DNA from: Anastrepha obliqua
Taxonomy: Eukaryota; Arthropoda; Insecta; Diptera; Tephritidae
Length of the DNA: 64,000 nt
Assembly: GCF_027943255.1 (NCBI RefSeq)
Contig: NC_072896.1
Location: 65,676,501-65,740,500, forward strand
Direction of reading: 5' to 3'
Positions 24,254 through 36,390 of this stretch are shown here, one piece after another (position 1 is the first letter of the stretch; every line of letters begins with the position of its first letter). The notes under the pieces are model-generated. The model had not been told where the DNA came from. It worked only from the letters and a program-made list of their open reading frames with translations, and ran no database searches. The translations under genes and the position numbers were made by a program.

Positions 24254-26760
24254 GTGAAGGCAACAATTATGATACTTATCATTTTTTGCTAGTCTTTGTC
24301 CATTTTGCTAGTCTTTTGCTTGCCAGTCTTGAAAGAAATACTTATATGTAGCTATTACGGTTATGTAATAAATTTACGATCCACTTCTAATAAAAAGTAG
24401 ATTTTTTCACATATCTAGCCGATCTAAATTACTTTAAATCGAATGTAAACCCGTCTGAAAACCTAAAATAAACTTTACACCTCAAATTGTCTCTCCCATG
24501 CAGTCGAACATTTTAAAACTAAAGACTTAAGCATTAAACTTGTTTGCTTTGTTAGTGCACTTTGTGGCGAATGTTATCTCACGACGGCAAAAGTAGTACA
24601 CCAACAATGGTCAAACGCATTAACTATTGACCATACAAATAAACGACTCAATGCCGTTTCTTGCTGCACAGGCTGACGCCATCGCCAACGCTGTCACCAA
24701 TGGCGTCGCAACTGATTCTGCTACTGTCTATATCTCTGCCCCTCTCGCTTCCACAGCCACCGCTACCACCACGACCACTACATGACATAATCAGGGTGGG
24801 CGAACTCTTTGCATTTTAAGTGCGGTCGACCAACCAGCTAGACGAGCACATAAGCTACGAGCCAACAGAGCAGTGAGCGCACAGCAGTGCAAAGTTAAAA
24901 TAGAAATCAACAACTACACAAAGGCTGCAAAACTAAAATAGAAAATAAATCAAAAGAAGCAATAGTGTTTGACAAAAACGAGTTGACGCACAGACAGACA
25001 GGTCGCTGCCAATAGACAACAACAAGAAGGCCAATGTGCGCTAACTAACCGACTGAGTGTTTGACTGGATAACTGGTTGACCAACTGCCTGACGGAGGCG
25101 AATGTACTATGTTTAGTACAAAGCGGTTAGTATGAACGATAGGCACCTCAAAAATTGAATGCTGACTCTGGAAACGAGACGAAAAGGGGGTGAGGAATAG
25201 GAGAATAGGCTGTTAAGCGGCTTAGAAGAATTATTATAGTTGAAAAAAAGAAAAAAAAAAAGATACGCAAAAATCGAAAAGCAGCATTTTAAGTCAATAA
25301 GGCCGAACGCAAAACGATCGCAGACACCGTTAATTGGCCGATAGTTTGGCAAAATGCTGCAAACACCACTCATACCCCTCATTGGCAGAGGTACATGTAT
25401 GTGAACAGGCAAATTAACGAACATGTAACAAGTATGTAAGCAATAACCGATAACCAGTTGCAAACTGGTAACAGTGAACAGTTATTGTGCTGACGTATTG
25501 ACCGGCCAACTATGTGGTAGTAAAGAGAAATAATTGCTGGGAATGCTGGAAAATCTGTGGCACTACCACACTACAGTTGCCTGTACTGTTCAGCCAATTT
25601 TTGTTGCACTAAATGTGACTCATAAATTTTTCGTGGCATGTTGCATTGTTAATGCGTGTGTTTTTTTATTGATTTTGCTGTTATTGTTGCGCTCGCTGGC
25701 AGCCTGTCAGTCAGCCTCGCTTATAAGCGCCGGATTACTTATAAAGTGCAGCGTTTAAGTGGCTTAGCAAACGTGTAGACTGGTATAAGTTGTAATACTC
25801 AAAAAGAAGAAAGAAATAACAACAAAAAAAAAAAGACAAAAAATAAATGGTAAAGGTAGTTGGCTTTAAAGCTGATAAAAATTAAAATAAAATTGGAAAA
25901 AACGAAATTGTAGAAAATCGCGTATTAAGCGCTTTTTAAGTGGCGGCTCAAAATTCAGGGTCTTTTGGTGCATAAACAGATCTTTGTGAAAAATTCGCAA
26001 AAATATATCGGCAAGTCGTGAACAAAATATTTTGCACACAAAAGTGGTGGGGCAACTTTTAAAAATAGCGCCAGTACTACAGCGTATTTATGCTTTCAGC
26101 CAACGCTTGTTTTCAGGCGCTTAAGGGGATTAAGTTAATAGAGGCATACAAATACCAAAGTTTTTTTTGTAGATGTGTTGATTTTTAACTTGCGAAAGAA
26201 TTGGTATTGTATAATTTTTCCATTCCTAATGTAACTTGTTAGAAAAATCCAAAACAACAAAAAAAAGATAACAAAGAAAAATGCAATATTTATTTAATAT
26301 AAATAATTTATTTAATTATAAATAAAATATAACCTTAGGGCTTGGCATTTGATATTTGATGCCCATAAATTACTTGTAAGCGATCGTAACCGAGAGTCTT
26401 TTCACATGGTTTGGTATTAATAGGTCCTGCACTCGATTCTCAGAGCGCACATTTGACATCGAAATGTTTATTTTAAAATGACCCCATTGGCTATGTTACT
26501 AATTTTCTTCTTTATAACGAATGCTCCAAATTTTTTTTATGTGGAAAAAACAAAAATAATCATAAAATCAAAGCGATTCTTAACTATTTCAAGCTTGCAC
26601 TTTATTATACGAAAATTCAATGAGTTCTTAAGCTGCATACTCGAAATGTTTGTAAGAGTTCCGAATTAAGTTTCAATCTTTGAGGTATATGGTTTTGTTG
26701 TAGTACAAACTATATTTTGATAAAAAAAATAAAACACACATTAAATAAAAAATTAAAAAA
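24254..26760. other. no gene seen; possible leader-like stretch
   Basis: Mostly AT-rich. The section 24840-25060 is rich in A and in AAC/CAG words, a composition often seen in fly 5' leaders, but I find no aligned initiator or donor. The low-complexity frame at 25534-25758 contains one hydrophobic run and is not convincing. Confidence 0.35.
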
Positions 26761-27275
26761 TAATCAAAAATTTGCCCTATGTGGCGCACTGTTATTATTG
26801 TGACGAAATATTTAAATGATTCAAAATTTCATAGATATAAAATTTCAAGTAAATTATATCTCCGAGGTTGCAGTACTTTTATAAAAATGGAAACTCCACA
26901 TGAGGCACGTGAGAAATTTCGCTTAGAATTACCGCAATACTTATTTAGTCAGGGAATTGTTAAAGTTTATTACCAAATCAATGCCCTGCTCGTCAAACAT
27001 TCTGTGTATGAGTTCATTTTATAGACTTCGTGACCATCCTGCAGAGTTCGTCATCCTCGTTTAACATTCGCATCTAAGACACTTGGATCGATAGCAGATG
27101 TCTATACCGTAGAGAAACTTAAGTTCGCTCAAAAATATTGTTGTCATTTGGGGCTACGGACGATTGCTGCTTTGAAAGCTGACGATATTCGCAATAATCA
27201 TGAAATTGATATCCATTTTGGTAATTTATTTCAAACTATATTTTTAATTTTTATTTCAAAGCACAACCACTCTTA
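26761..27275 (+). other. unidentified coding-like remnant
   Basis: Plus-strand frames METPHEAREKFRLELPQYLF (within 26779-27024) and, in another register, LGSIADVYTVEKLKFAQKYC (about 27087-27146) look more protein-like than their surroundings. They lie directly upstream of the LINE fragment. They may be pieces of an old transposon; I do not recognise the family. Confidence 0.25.
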
Positions 27276-27344
27276 ATGAATAAATGACCGAAATGATTTA
27301 TTTGATATATACCTGTGACCTTCTATTGAATGGTAACTATCATT

Positions 27345-28460
27345 TTGTTGGAGAAGGAAAGCTGGAGAGAGTTTTGTTCTTCGATCGAATCCACCAAAGA
27401 TTCTGCGAGGCTCAGCCGTATTTTGTCCAAAGATCAGTCAATGGCTTCTTGGGTCAAGAGGCTAGATGGCACTTGGACTTTTACGGTCGAAGAGTCACGA
27501 GAACTTTTCTTAAACACCCATTTTCCGGGATGTAGCCCTCACGATAACAATAACCCCCAGCATCTCGCCGATGTAATAGTCACAAAAGAGAAGGTTGTAT
27601 GGGCAAACAAATCATTTTCACCTTTCAAATCTCTAGGCCATGACCGGGTTTTTCCCAAGATGTTGCAGGAAACTCTTGATAATATTCTACCATGGCTAAT
27701 GGAAATTTTCAAAGCGTGTCTAAACCTAGGTTATATTCCAATTAGCTGGAAATCTGTTAGAGTCGTCTTCATACCAAAGGTGGGTAGAAGGGGGCATGAA
27801 TCAGCGAACGACTTTAGGCCAAGTAGTCTGCCGTCTTTCCGTTTATTTAATGTGTACATTTGAATGGGTTTTAGATATACACATTAGAAACTCGCTGGAG
27901 AGCTCAATTTCACACCATGCTTACCTCAAAAGCAAATCGACGAAGACAGCGTCTCACGAGGTAATACGAACAATAGAGGGGACTCTAGCAAGAAAACAGT
28001 ATACCATGACAGCTTTTCTTGACATAGAAGGCGCATTTTATAACGTTAGCATTAATGCTATCCAACGGACGTTAATAGACTTAGAGGTGGAAAATTGTAT
28101 CAGCAATTGGATCATCTCTATGCTAGAAACCTGAGCTAATATGGGTAATATCAATATAACTAAGAGAGTACATAGGGGTACTCCACAGGGAGGAGTACTA
28201 TCTCCACTTCTCTGGTTATGCATGATTAGCAAAATCTTAATAAAACTTAATGGAGGTGGGGTAAAAGTAGTTGCGTACGCTGGTGATGTGGTGTTAATGG
28301 CATCAGGACGGCGTCCCAATACGATCAGTGGAATCATTCAAAGGGCGCTAGGCGAGATTATCTCTTGCGCTACTGGCTGTGGCCTAAATTTAAACCCGCG
28401 TAAAACAGAACTCATGCTATTTTCGAGCAGATATAAGATATCAATATTTATCCTTCCAAA
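27345..28460 (+). pseudogene. non-LTR retrotransposon reverse transcriptase, broken
   Basis: Encodes much of a LINE reverse transcriptase. The order is the linker after the endonuclease (KESWREFCSSIESTKDSARL, then ELFLNTHFPGC), the early fingers motif VVFIPKVGRRGHE, the motif-A region FLDIEGAF, then GTPQGGVLSPLLW, and the catalytic box. The box reads YAGD at 28276-28287 instead of YADD, so an essential aspartate is lost. The frame shifts near 27840 and is stopped by TGA at 28132-28134. No endonuclease or 3' end is attached. The style fits the LOA/I/R1 side of insect LINEs. Confidence 0.85.
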
Positions 28461-30331
28461 TATTAATGAATTTTGGACTCCAAACTTAGCTGCAAATTAA
28501 ACGACGAAGAACAAACTTGCTTAGTGAGAAAGAAAAGCTATAAATTTTACGTTATTATTTTATATACAAATAAAGTTATTGTTGTTTGTGAATCTACCAT
28601 AAATCAAAGCTCTCTTGCCAGAAAAAAAAAATTGATTTCAAAATTTCATTTGGGAAACAACGTTTTAGATATTTATATTCGTCCTCTCTGTCTTGCGCCA
28701 CAATTTTAGCGTAATTCCGAGATCTTTTCCATTCGAAAAATAATACATCAGAAGCCTAAGATTATGCCTAATTATAGTCATAGTTCTTCATAAACAGAAT
28801 GAATTTTTTTGATAATAATCAATTACCCGCTTGTACCACAAATTTTCTAAGCCACACATTTCTGCGAATGCTGCAGAAGCTCTTTCTGGAGGCGTATTTT
28901 GTTAAAGTAATTTTTTTTATAATTTTTTGCACCCGTCTTTACCAGACTTTATATCCTCTCCGGGAGTTTTCGGTAAACATTTTTAAGGCATTTACTGAGA
29001 ACTGAAAGTGCATGTTCTGTCGGCAACGGCTAAATGACTCGAGAGTACTCTTTTTAAATTTGCTTACACATTAAATACGAAGTAAAATATTCTTTGTGCA
29101 GATTAGTCCAGGACTTAAAAACCTTTTCTTATCTTTAAAACACAATAAACTTCATTTCTATTTTACTTATTTTTTGTTTCTTTGTAATACTTTGGTGAAT
29201 ATTTTGGGCCGTACTGATGTTGGAAAAATGACTATGTGTGAGTAATACTAAAAAAAATTTCGTGTCTCGCTTTTTGACATGCCTGCGAATGTGAATTAGC
29301 CGAGAGCGAGTTGTAAGAACTGCCTTTAATGATCTATTGAATCACTCCTTTCGGCTCAACTAATTAGAGGCACGAAATATTGCACCTTGAATTTAAATAA
29401 AGATTCAGTAAAAACTTACTACTGAACTGAGCAGCGGTGCATGTAAAAAAAAAAATTAAGTCTAAGAATGGATTTCATAAGAATTGTGCTAATAAAAATT
29501 AAAGAAAAAAAAATTAAAAAGGCTTCATTTTATGTTGGCGCATAAAATTTTCTGTTGATAGTTATTTCCTTCAAGTGTCTGTTTAAAATATCATTTATTT
29601 TTAAGTAACAGCTTACCGCTAGTTTTCTAGGCAGCTAATCACTTAATTGGGATGCTAAAAAATTAAATTACCAATAAAAAAATCTATCTATTATTCAAAG
29701 TTAATATTCGGTTTTATAACAAGTTCCACACAAAAAAAAGTACAAAAAGAAAACAAAACTTAGGAAGAACTTTATTGATTTTTGATGATTTCTTTTTGGG
29801 ACTGTTGTTACTAATTTTTACTCATTAAAATGGCTTTGAGTATTAAACTTTATTATTGATATTTACCCGATCATTTTTTATTGTCTTTTATAATAATTAT
29901 CATGCAAAAAATCCCCAAAAGGAACGTTAATAGTTTCCTATTTTTTTAATTTTTTTTTTTAAGCAATAAAAGTAAGTTTGAGTATTAAATTTTTTATTGA
30001 TATTTATCTCATTATTTTTCGCAATAACTTGTCAGTAAATTAATTTCCTTCAATGCTTAGCACTAGTTTTATTGGTAACCAATTTAATATCCAGTTTTTT
30101 TGACATTCAAAAGATCGAGATATCGGCAGCGGTAACAATCATAAGGCCGGTTTGGCCGATATAATGGCACAACAAGAAAAACGAGAAAAATGGCATAAAT
30201 AAACGTAAGACGCTTGAATGACATCATGTCTCCGTCGTGTTTTTTTGGGGTGCAAAAAAGTCACTGCTTATTTTTGGCTTTGCAGTTTTATCTTGTTTTC
30301 TGATTTCAATTTGATTGCATGTTTTATTTTA
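28461..30331. other. no gene seen
   Basis: Very AT-rich with A- and T-runs. Frames at 28473-29005 have no recognisable content. Confidence 0.45.
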
Positions 30332-30337
30332 TTTATT
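30332..30337 (-). terminator. polyadenylation signal AATAAA
   Basis: Minus-strand AATAAA about 100 nt beyond the stop codon of the small basic frame at 30434, with another at 30323-30328. The spacing suits a short 3' UTR, but such hexamers are frequent in AT-rich DNA. Confidence 0.35.
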
Positions 30338-30433
30338 TAATTTATACTTTTTCTGTATTCTGTGCTCTTACCCAACTAACTACACCGCTGCTTTGGATCA
30401 AAAACTAAAATACTGGTAATTTCACTTTCGCTC

Positions 30434-30616
30434 TTAAGTTTTCGATTTGCTCGAAGACCTCGTTTTGGGCGACTGCTTCTGCCGAGGGTGCTGTGTCTGC
30501 TGATCGGAGTTTTTTATTTGCTTTAAAGAACTGCAAATTCCAAAAAAGGCAGTTGTATATATTTTGGGCAATTCGATGGGCTTTTGGAAGGTTTTACTTC
30601 TTTTACGTCTGGACAT
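30434..30616 (-). CDS. candidate small basic protein or 3'-terminal exon
   Basis: From the ATG at 30616 the frame encodes 60 residues beginning MSRRKRSKTFQKPIELPKIY and ending in a Ser/Lys/Arg-rich tail. It is strongly basic, with no membrane segment. The start context AACAAAAAATG is favourable for flies, and poly(A) hexamers follow about 100 nt after the stop. An alternative is a terminal exon: the same register is open upstream to 30688, directly after a good acceptor (CCCTTTTCAG, complement of 30689-30698), giving 84 residues. Codon use is balanced and not microsatellite-driven, unlike most frames here. I do not recognise a family. Small basic proteins are often chromatin or sperm proteins, but that is speculation. 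Confidence 0.4.
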   Translation of the reverse strand: MSRRKRSKTFQKPIELPKIYTTAFFGICSSLKQIKNSDQQTQHPRQKQSPKTRSSSKSKT

Positions 30617-30699
30617 TTTTTGTTTAATTTTTAGTGAACACAGAATTAATTTATGCAATGCCAAATGCAGATTGACAGCGTCACGCAGCTGAAAAGGGT

Positions 30700-31794
30700 T
30701 ACAAATCTAAAAACAATTAAAAAATGCGAAGATGTGAGACTGCAAACAGACAATCATGTTGTGCGTGAAACCCATTTACTTAGTCTGCAACTCAGTTCGC
30801 ACTTTGCATTTTATACATGAGTATATTTTGCTTATTTTCTCATATTTTACTTCATCTTATTTTTTCGTCTCCTCGACAGTGACCACAATTTTTGGCAATT
30901 TGGCTTTTTTAAGGTCAGCAGTGAAAGTTAAAATACCGCGTTGCAGCTCACACGCATTCTGGTCTTTTGGTCGTCAGCATTCCTGCTGGTTTACTTTGAC
31001 CGCAAAAGTATTTTTTTTATTCTTTTTCATTATCTGACTTGCTTTATATTGAAAGTAATACTCAGCAAGACGCCCACTTGAATTGCAATCAAATCTGCAG
31101 CGTTTAAGCGGTGGAGAGCGTAAGTGACTCAACAGATCATTAGTTGAAGGTTTACAGCTCATCGCTACTGCTACACACCCACAGGCGTACCAAATACCGA
31201 TAAACCAAAAGTCAGTGTCTGACTTTCACATCATCGTAATTATTTGCCACCATCATTCATTGCCATTTATTAATTTCACTTTTAGCTACATTTTTTCCCG
31301 AATAAGGGAAACTAAAATGAAATTATAATATGCATTAGAGCTCTCGATTCTATACGCACATTTTCGAGCAGCCCGGTAAGTACCCGCCACTTCTTCGATG
31401 TTCATTGATCGAAAATTTTCGAACAGGAGCTCGAGTATATCGAGTTTTTCCGAGTAATTCTAGTAATAATTTTGATTATTTTGACTTTCTTCGAGGCATT
31501 TTTTTAAGTTTTATGGATAATTTATACGCAATGCAAATATTTATTCACCACTTTCAGTTAACACTTTAACCATAAAAAGAAGCATTAAATTTAATCAATA
31601 ATCGTCTAGGTATTATATCTTATGACTGACTCCCCATAGGGATAGCTGCGGCCACTAGATACTAATTTCCTGATCGCAGAAGACCCGTAAAAAATCCATG
31701 CGCTTAAAACAAAAAGCAAACAATAAAATTGTTTTTAAGAAACTGTACTGTTCCTGCTCAAGGTATGGCACATATTTTTGCCCCAATAAAATTA
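30700..31794. other. no gene seen
   Basis: AT-rich. The frame 30756-31037 is Phe/Ser-rich and not convincing. Confidence 0.4.
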
Positions 31795-32317
31795 AGGGTT
31801 TTCCAATATTAATTTCGAGAGATGATTAACGATTTTTTATGGCCGGAATTGGATGGTATTGATCTGGACAACGTTTATTTTCAACAAGACGGCGCTACGT
31901 GCAACACAAGCAACGAAACCATTGATCTTTTACGGGAAAAGTTTCCGGACCGTGTTAATGCTCGAAGAGGGAATCACAATTGGCCACCGAGATCTTGTGA
32001 TTTAACACCGTTTTTCATTGGAGCCACGTGAAAGAGAAGATCTACGCCAACAACCCAGGGTCGATTCAAGACCTCAAAGATGGAATTCGTGAGGCTACCG
32101 AGGACATAGAGAAGCCACTTTGCAATTCGGTTATGGAAAATTTCATGAAAAGGATATTGTCCTGTAAGCGTGGTCGTGGTGGTCAGTTGCTTGATGTTAT
32201 TTTTCACTATTAACGGCATATCTTCCTTTTTATAATGAAATAAACATCCGATAATTTATATCAAAAAATAGCATATTTCCTTGAATATCAAATTAACACC
32301 TTTTATTAAAAACCCTT
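31795..32317 (+). mobile_element. rosa-type (DD41D) element, internally deleted
   Basis: A 523-bp element. Inverted ends are AAGGGTTTTCCAAT (left) and AAGGGTTTTTAAT (right, complement), with TA on both sides (31793-31794, 32318-32319). About 27 bp after the left end the sequence enters the C-terminal transposase half: FLWPELDGIDLDNVYFQQDG with the second catalytic acid, then RSCDLTP. At the third acid a short deletion of roughly two codons plus one base removes the aspartate and shifts the frame (about 32010-32020). The second frame (32028-32213) continues the domain from VKEKIYANNPGS to VIFHY. It cannot make a working enzyme. Confidence 0.85.
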
Positions 32318-32319
32318 TA

Positions 32320-33302
32320 CTTAATATACAATCATACTAAATATGGATCACAACACTAAGATACTGTTAAATAATAAAAAAATCGACCATATTTAACTAA
32401 AGTAATATAATTGAGAATATTAAATGAGGCGGAGTTGTCAAAACGTCTTTTAACAAACTGCACTTGTGTACATCTCTTTCTTCAAGCAATCAGAAGACTT
32501 AAGCAGCGAACTTGCACCACGATCTGCGTGGTAATTGTAATAAAATATTTCTAAAAAGGTAAATATAAAGGAGGGAAATTGCATTTAAGTAAACCGAAAA
32601 ACCACTTCACTAAAGCCAATTAGTCGTTGACATCCTTAAATTTTAGTAATTCCTTTTTGTTTCGATCATGGTAGAGACAAGTAAGAATACAGAACTACAT
32701 AATATACTATACTAAAATTTTACTGATGTATGCGAAGTTTTTCAACCGTTCACATGGCTGTCATTGTTATGCTGATTTATTTGCAATACAAAGCTTTGTT
32801 TCTGGCTAAAGACTGTCTTTTCAGCAACAACCAAATTTGGTTTTATGATTGGACTCTTTCTGGTTGATTTGAGAATATTTTTGAGGTTTTGGGGCAAAAT
32901 TCTGAGGTATGCTATATTTTAGAGGACAAGTTTTTATTTCACTGTGTAAAATAATATGAAATATAGTACAAGTCAGGCACGTCGAAGTAAAGAGAAAAGC
33001 AAAATAAATTCCCGATAATCTCAGTTTTTAATAAAATAAACTTAAAACAAACAATAAATTTACTTTATTATGGAAGTGGGAGTTACATATTTTGAAAATA
33101 GCAAACATTATAAAAATTCTATATTTCCGCTGAACATTATGGCATCCGCAGTCAACAGAAATGAGAAACTAGAAGGAAGATAGAATTTTTTTACTGATTT
33201 TATAACTGTTTATATAAATTTAATGGCTTAAATTTTGCTGAGCTATAAAAAGGACTGAAAAAAGACTGAACTTCTAGCTTTTGAAATATATATCTGGGGC
33301 TC
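32320..33302. other. no gene seen
   Basis: AT-rich; no supported feature. Confidence 0.45.
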
Positions 33303-33372
33303 GCATCTTTTGGGTTGGGCGTCTTGATGTTATTTCACAAATGGAGCAACCTACAATTTTATGTCGCTTCAA
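33303..33372 (-). mobile_element. short SINE fragment
   Basis: Matches only the 3' body of the SINE on the minus strand (complement of GGGCGTCTTGATGTTATTTC, then CACAAATGGAG and CCTACAATTTTA). Head and rest of body are gone. Confidence 0.6.
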
Positions 33373-34617
33373 ACATAAAATTAATATTATTTTTCGATGA
33401 ATTGGAAATGAAAGTAATCATATATTTTCAATGAAATTTGGTACAAATACTACAAATATTTATACGTAAATAAATAATCTCATATTTGCATAATAACAGA
33501 ATGGGATAGAGCATTTTTATACCAAGGGTATCGCTCTACTGCTCCACTAAGTTCGCACCCTAAGTCCAACGGGTTTTTCTTTACCAAATACCATCATACA
33601 TATTGTGTAAACATCTGTCAAAGCATTTATTAACTACAAGCACACTTTTTTAATGAAATGCAGATGCTGATAATTAAAAACTTATTACAACAATCATACC
33701 CAAACGCTAGCGGTGTGAAAAGAGAGTGAGAAGGGGGCGTGTAGTTGTAAAAGCAAGTAAAATGTCTTAGTGCCTGTATTAAAGATGTTGTAGCAAAAGC
33801 GTTAACAAGTGGCGTAACGATTGAAATGAGAAATTAAAAAATTCCCAACAACTAAAACAAACCAAGCGAAACAAAAAAAAGGCTGGCAGACTGTTAAATA
33901 TGAAATGGTAAAATAACAACGAGGCAAGTGAAAGTTGTGCACCTTCGTACAACTTTTTTAAAATTTGTATTTATTCCTTTTTTTATAAATTATTTCTTAT
34001 ATTTTGCAAAACATCTACTTCGTGGCTGAAAGGTAATGCGAAAAATCTCGCAAATTTTTTTTCTTGCAAATTATCATATTTGAAGCCGGAGCTAACGTAA
34101 ATGAGGTAAATATGTGAATCATGAGCAGAAAGGATGCACTAGAGCGAAGATAAGAGGAAAGCTGTGCAAAAATTGTGATATAAAAAATTTTTAATTAACA
34201 AAATTTGGTTATAAGGGTCACAAGCATTAGAAATATGACTATGCTGATTAACGTTAAGATTATGGGTAGAGAATATTTAATTATAATTGAAAAGAGGGGA
34301 AATTTGTTGTGTATATAAAAATTTAGAAATAATTTAAGGCTGTCAGAACTAAAGCTAATAAATTAGAATACAGCTCTTGGGATATAGATAAGGATGGAAA
34401 AATGCTGTGCTATGTAAAAAAAAAAAAATCATGGCGATATCAATAAAGAGTATATTTTATATATATCTGCATAACCTTACTTTAATTTAAATTAAAAACT
34501 TTGAAGTCGCTTTTTCCAACAAATTCGGTTCTTTGGACTATGATATTGTACTGTATTTAGCTGACTTCTCTAAGTTGTAGTGTAGTTCGTCATGTTATGT
34601 AAAGGGCAAACAAATTC
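33373..34617. other. no gene seen
   Basis: AT-rich; an A-run at 34418-34429. No supported feature. Confidence 0.45.
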
Positions 34618-34619
34618 TA

Positions 34620-35078
34620 ATGGTCTATGGATAAGTTCGTGCGGTTTTACAACAGATGGCGTAACTTGATTATTATTCCATCGATCCACATTTCCAAACA
34701 TTCATTGGAGAGCTACTGTCGTAAGGCACAAACGTCAGTATAAGTTTTTTATTTGAAGCGTAAACAACAATATTTTTACCACACTTGAAAATGTCGAATT
34801 TCGTGCCAAATAATGTGTTTTTGCGGGGAATTCTTCTTCATTATTTTAATATGAAGAAAAAAGCAGCCGAAAGTCATCGTATCTTGGTGGAAGTTTATGG
34901 TGAGCATGCTCTAGCTGAGCGAACGTGCCAGAAGTGGTTTGCACGCTTTAAAAGTGGTGATTTTGGCCGCGCCGCCAAAGTTCATGGATACCGAATTGGA
35001 GGAATTGCTCGATCAAGATCCGGCTCAAACGCAAGAAGAGGTTGCAAAAACTTTGGGAGTTGATCAATCAACCATTTC
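34620..35078 (+). mobile_element. mariner, truncated second copy
   Basis: The left end ATGGTCTATGGATAAGTTCG, preceded by TA, and everything after it match the 5' end of the 553-1834 element. This includes the whole leader from TACAACAGATGGCGTAAC on. The match ends abruptly at 35078; the rest of the element and its second inverted end are missing. Confidence 0.92.
34791..35078 (+). pseudogene. mariner transposase, N-terminal fragment with frameshift
   Basis: Starts at the ATG at 34791 with the same MSNFVPNN sequence as the intact copy and agrees with it through FARFKSGDFG. At about 34969-34971 three bases stand where the intact copy has 26, a net loss of 23, so the frame shifts and ends at 35063. 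The nucleotide match resumes after the gap and continues to 35078, about residue 103 of the intact protein. Only the DNA-binding part was ever present here, and no catalytic acid is encoded. Confidence 0.9.
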
Positions 35079-35799
35079 AGCTTGAAAAGCGCTACCGTAG
35101 ACCGAATCGTCTCTAAGCTTCGCTCAATGAGTATTGATGGGGAAATACGCCAGATATTTTCGGAACTACACATATTCCATGTCAGCCCTTTTTTGAATTA
35201 TTTGAAATTGAAACAAATGTACGCTAGGCAGAATTTGACGAAAGTGAAGTTTAAGAATAGGTAACAACCACATAATTGAAGAAAAACTGGTTTTTGTTTG
35301 CTTTACTAATTTTTTTGCACCCATTTATAGTTCATTATTTACTTTAGCATCAGAAACTGAAAGCTGACAGCCTAAACAAATAAACAAACGAACAACTGAA
35401 ATTAAATTAAAATCTCTGAACGCTAAGCGTGTGTGACAACAATAATAAAGTGAAAATAGAGAATTAAAAATGATGAAAGAAAAAAGAAATGAAATAATAA
35501 ATGAAAATAACATTCAACTTTAATAAAACAGATAGGTATAAATGAAGAAAAAAGTTTGGCTAGAAGATTAAACAAAAAATACGAAACAGATTTAGACAAA
35601 ATTTATTTAATTTTAATAGTTTTATTATTTATAGTTAATTTAAATGAAGATATTTATTGGATTGAAAATTTATAAATTGAAAAAAATGATACTATAATTA
35701 ATAATTTTAATCAGTGTAAACATAATTTTAATATTTATTGCATATTTAGTTTTATATTTATTATTTGAATCGAAAAGTTAGTACTGAAATATCAAAATT
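35079..35799. other. no gene seen
   Basis: The sequence after the mariner break (35079-35270) is moderately GC-rich with a 60-codon frame but no recognisable family. From 35280 on it is AT-rich. Confidence 0.4.
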
Positions 35800-36332
35800 A
35801 ATGAGGATAAGCGAAGCCTTTTTGCCGCCAAAATTGATTAATGAAGTAAATCTAACTTTGATGAAACAGTAACTAACTTGGGTTTCAGAATAAATTCAAG
35901 ATTACCATGCGCTGACCATGCAAACTTTGTTGTAAACAATGTAGATTATATTCTTAGAAAGCCATATTGTACTGCCTATACTTACTTGGAATCAGAGCAG
36001 AGTGGAACCCCTGTTAGTGCCATAAAACTATGGAATTCTATACCAACTACAATAAAGCTTATAAAACAAGCAAAGTGTTTTAAAACTGCAGTTTCTAACT
36101 AATTCTAACCTCTAATCTTCCTTTCCTTCTCCCGTTCCCACCATCTTTCTCCTTTTCTCACTTATTATACTAAGTTTTAGTCTATAAGTTTAATAGTTAA
36201 AATGGTTTTAAATTTTAAGTATCATTTTTATGTATACCATCCTCGTGTTCTAGAATCATAAGAAGATGTACTACCACAAGGCCCCGTATTAGTATGTACA
36301 AAACAAAACAAATAAATTGAATTGAATTGAAA
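35800..36332 (+). pseudogene. non-LTR retrotransposon C terminus and 3' UTR
   Basis: The frame 35878-36102 has AIKLWNSIPTTIKLIKQAKC followed shortly by a stop. This matches the LWNSLPxxIK...FK ending common to CR1/Jockey-like LINE proteins. The 3' UTR that follows ends in AAATTGAATTGAATTGAA at about 36312-36330, the type of short 3' repeat LINEs often carry. The clade is different from, or too decayed to compare with, the other LINE pieces here. Confidence 0.65.
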
Positions 36333-36390
36333 GCAAAAAATTAATGAATTGAAAATATAGTGTATTTTATATTTTTTATTAATACAATTA

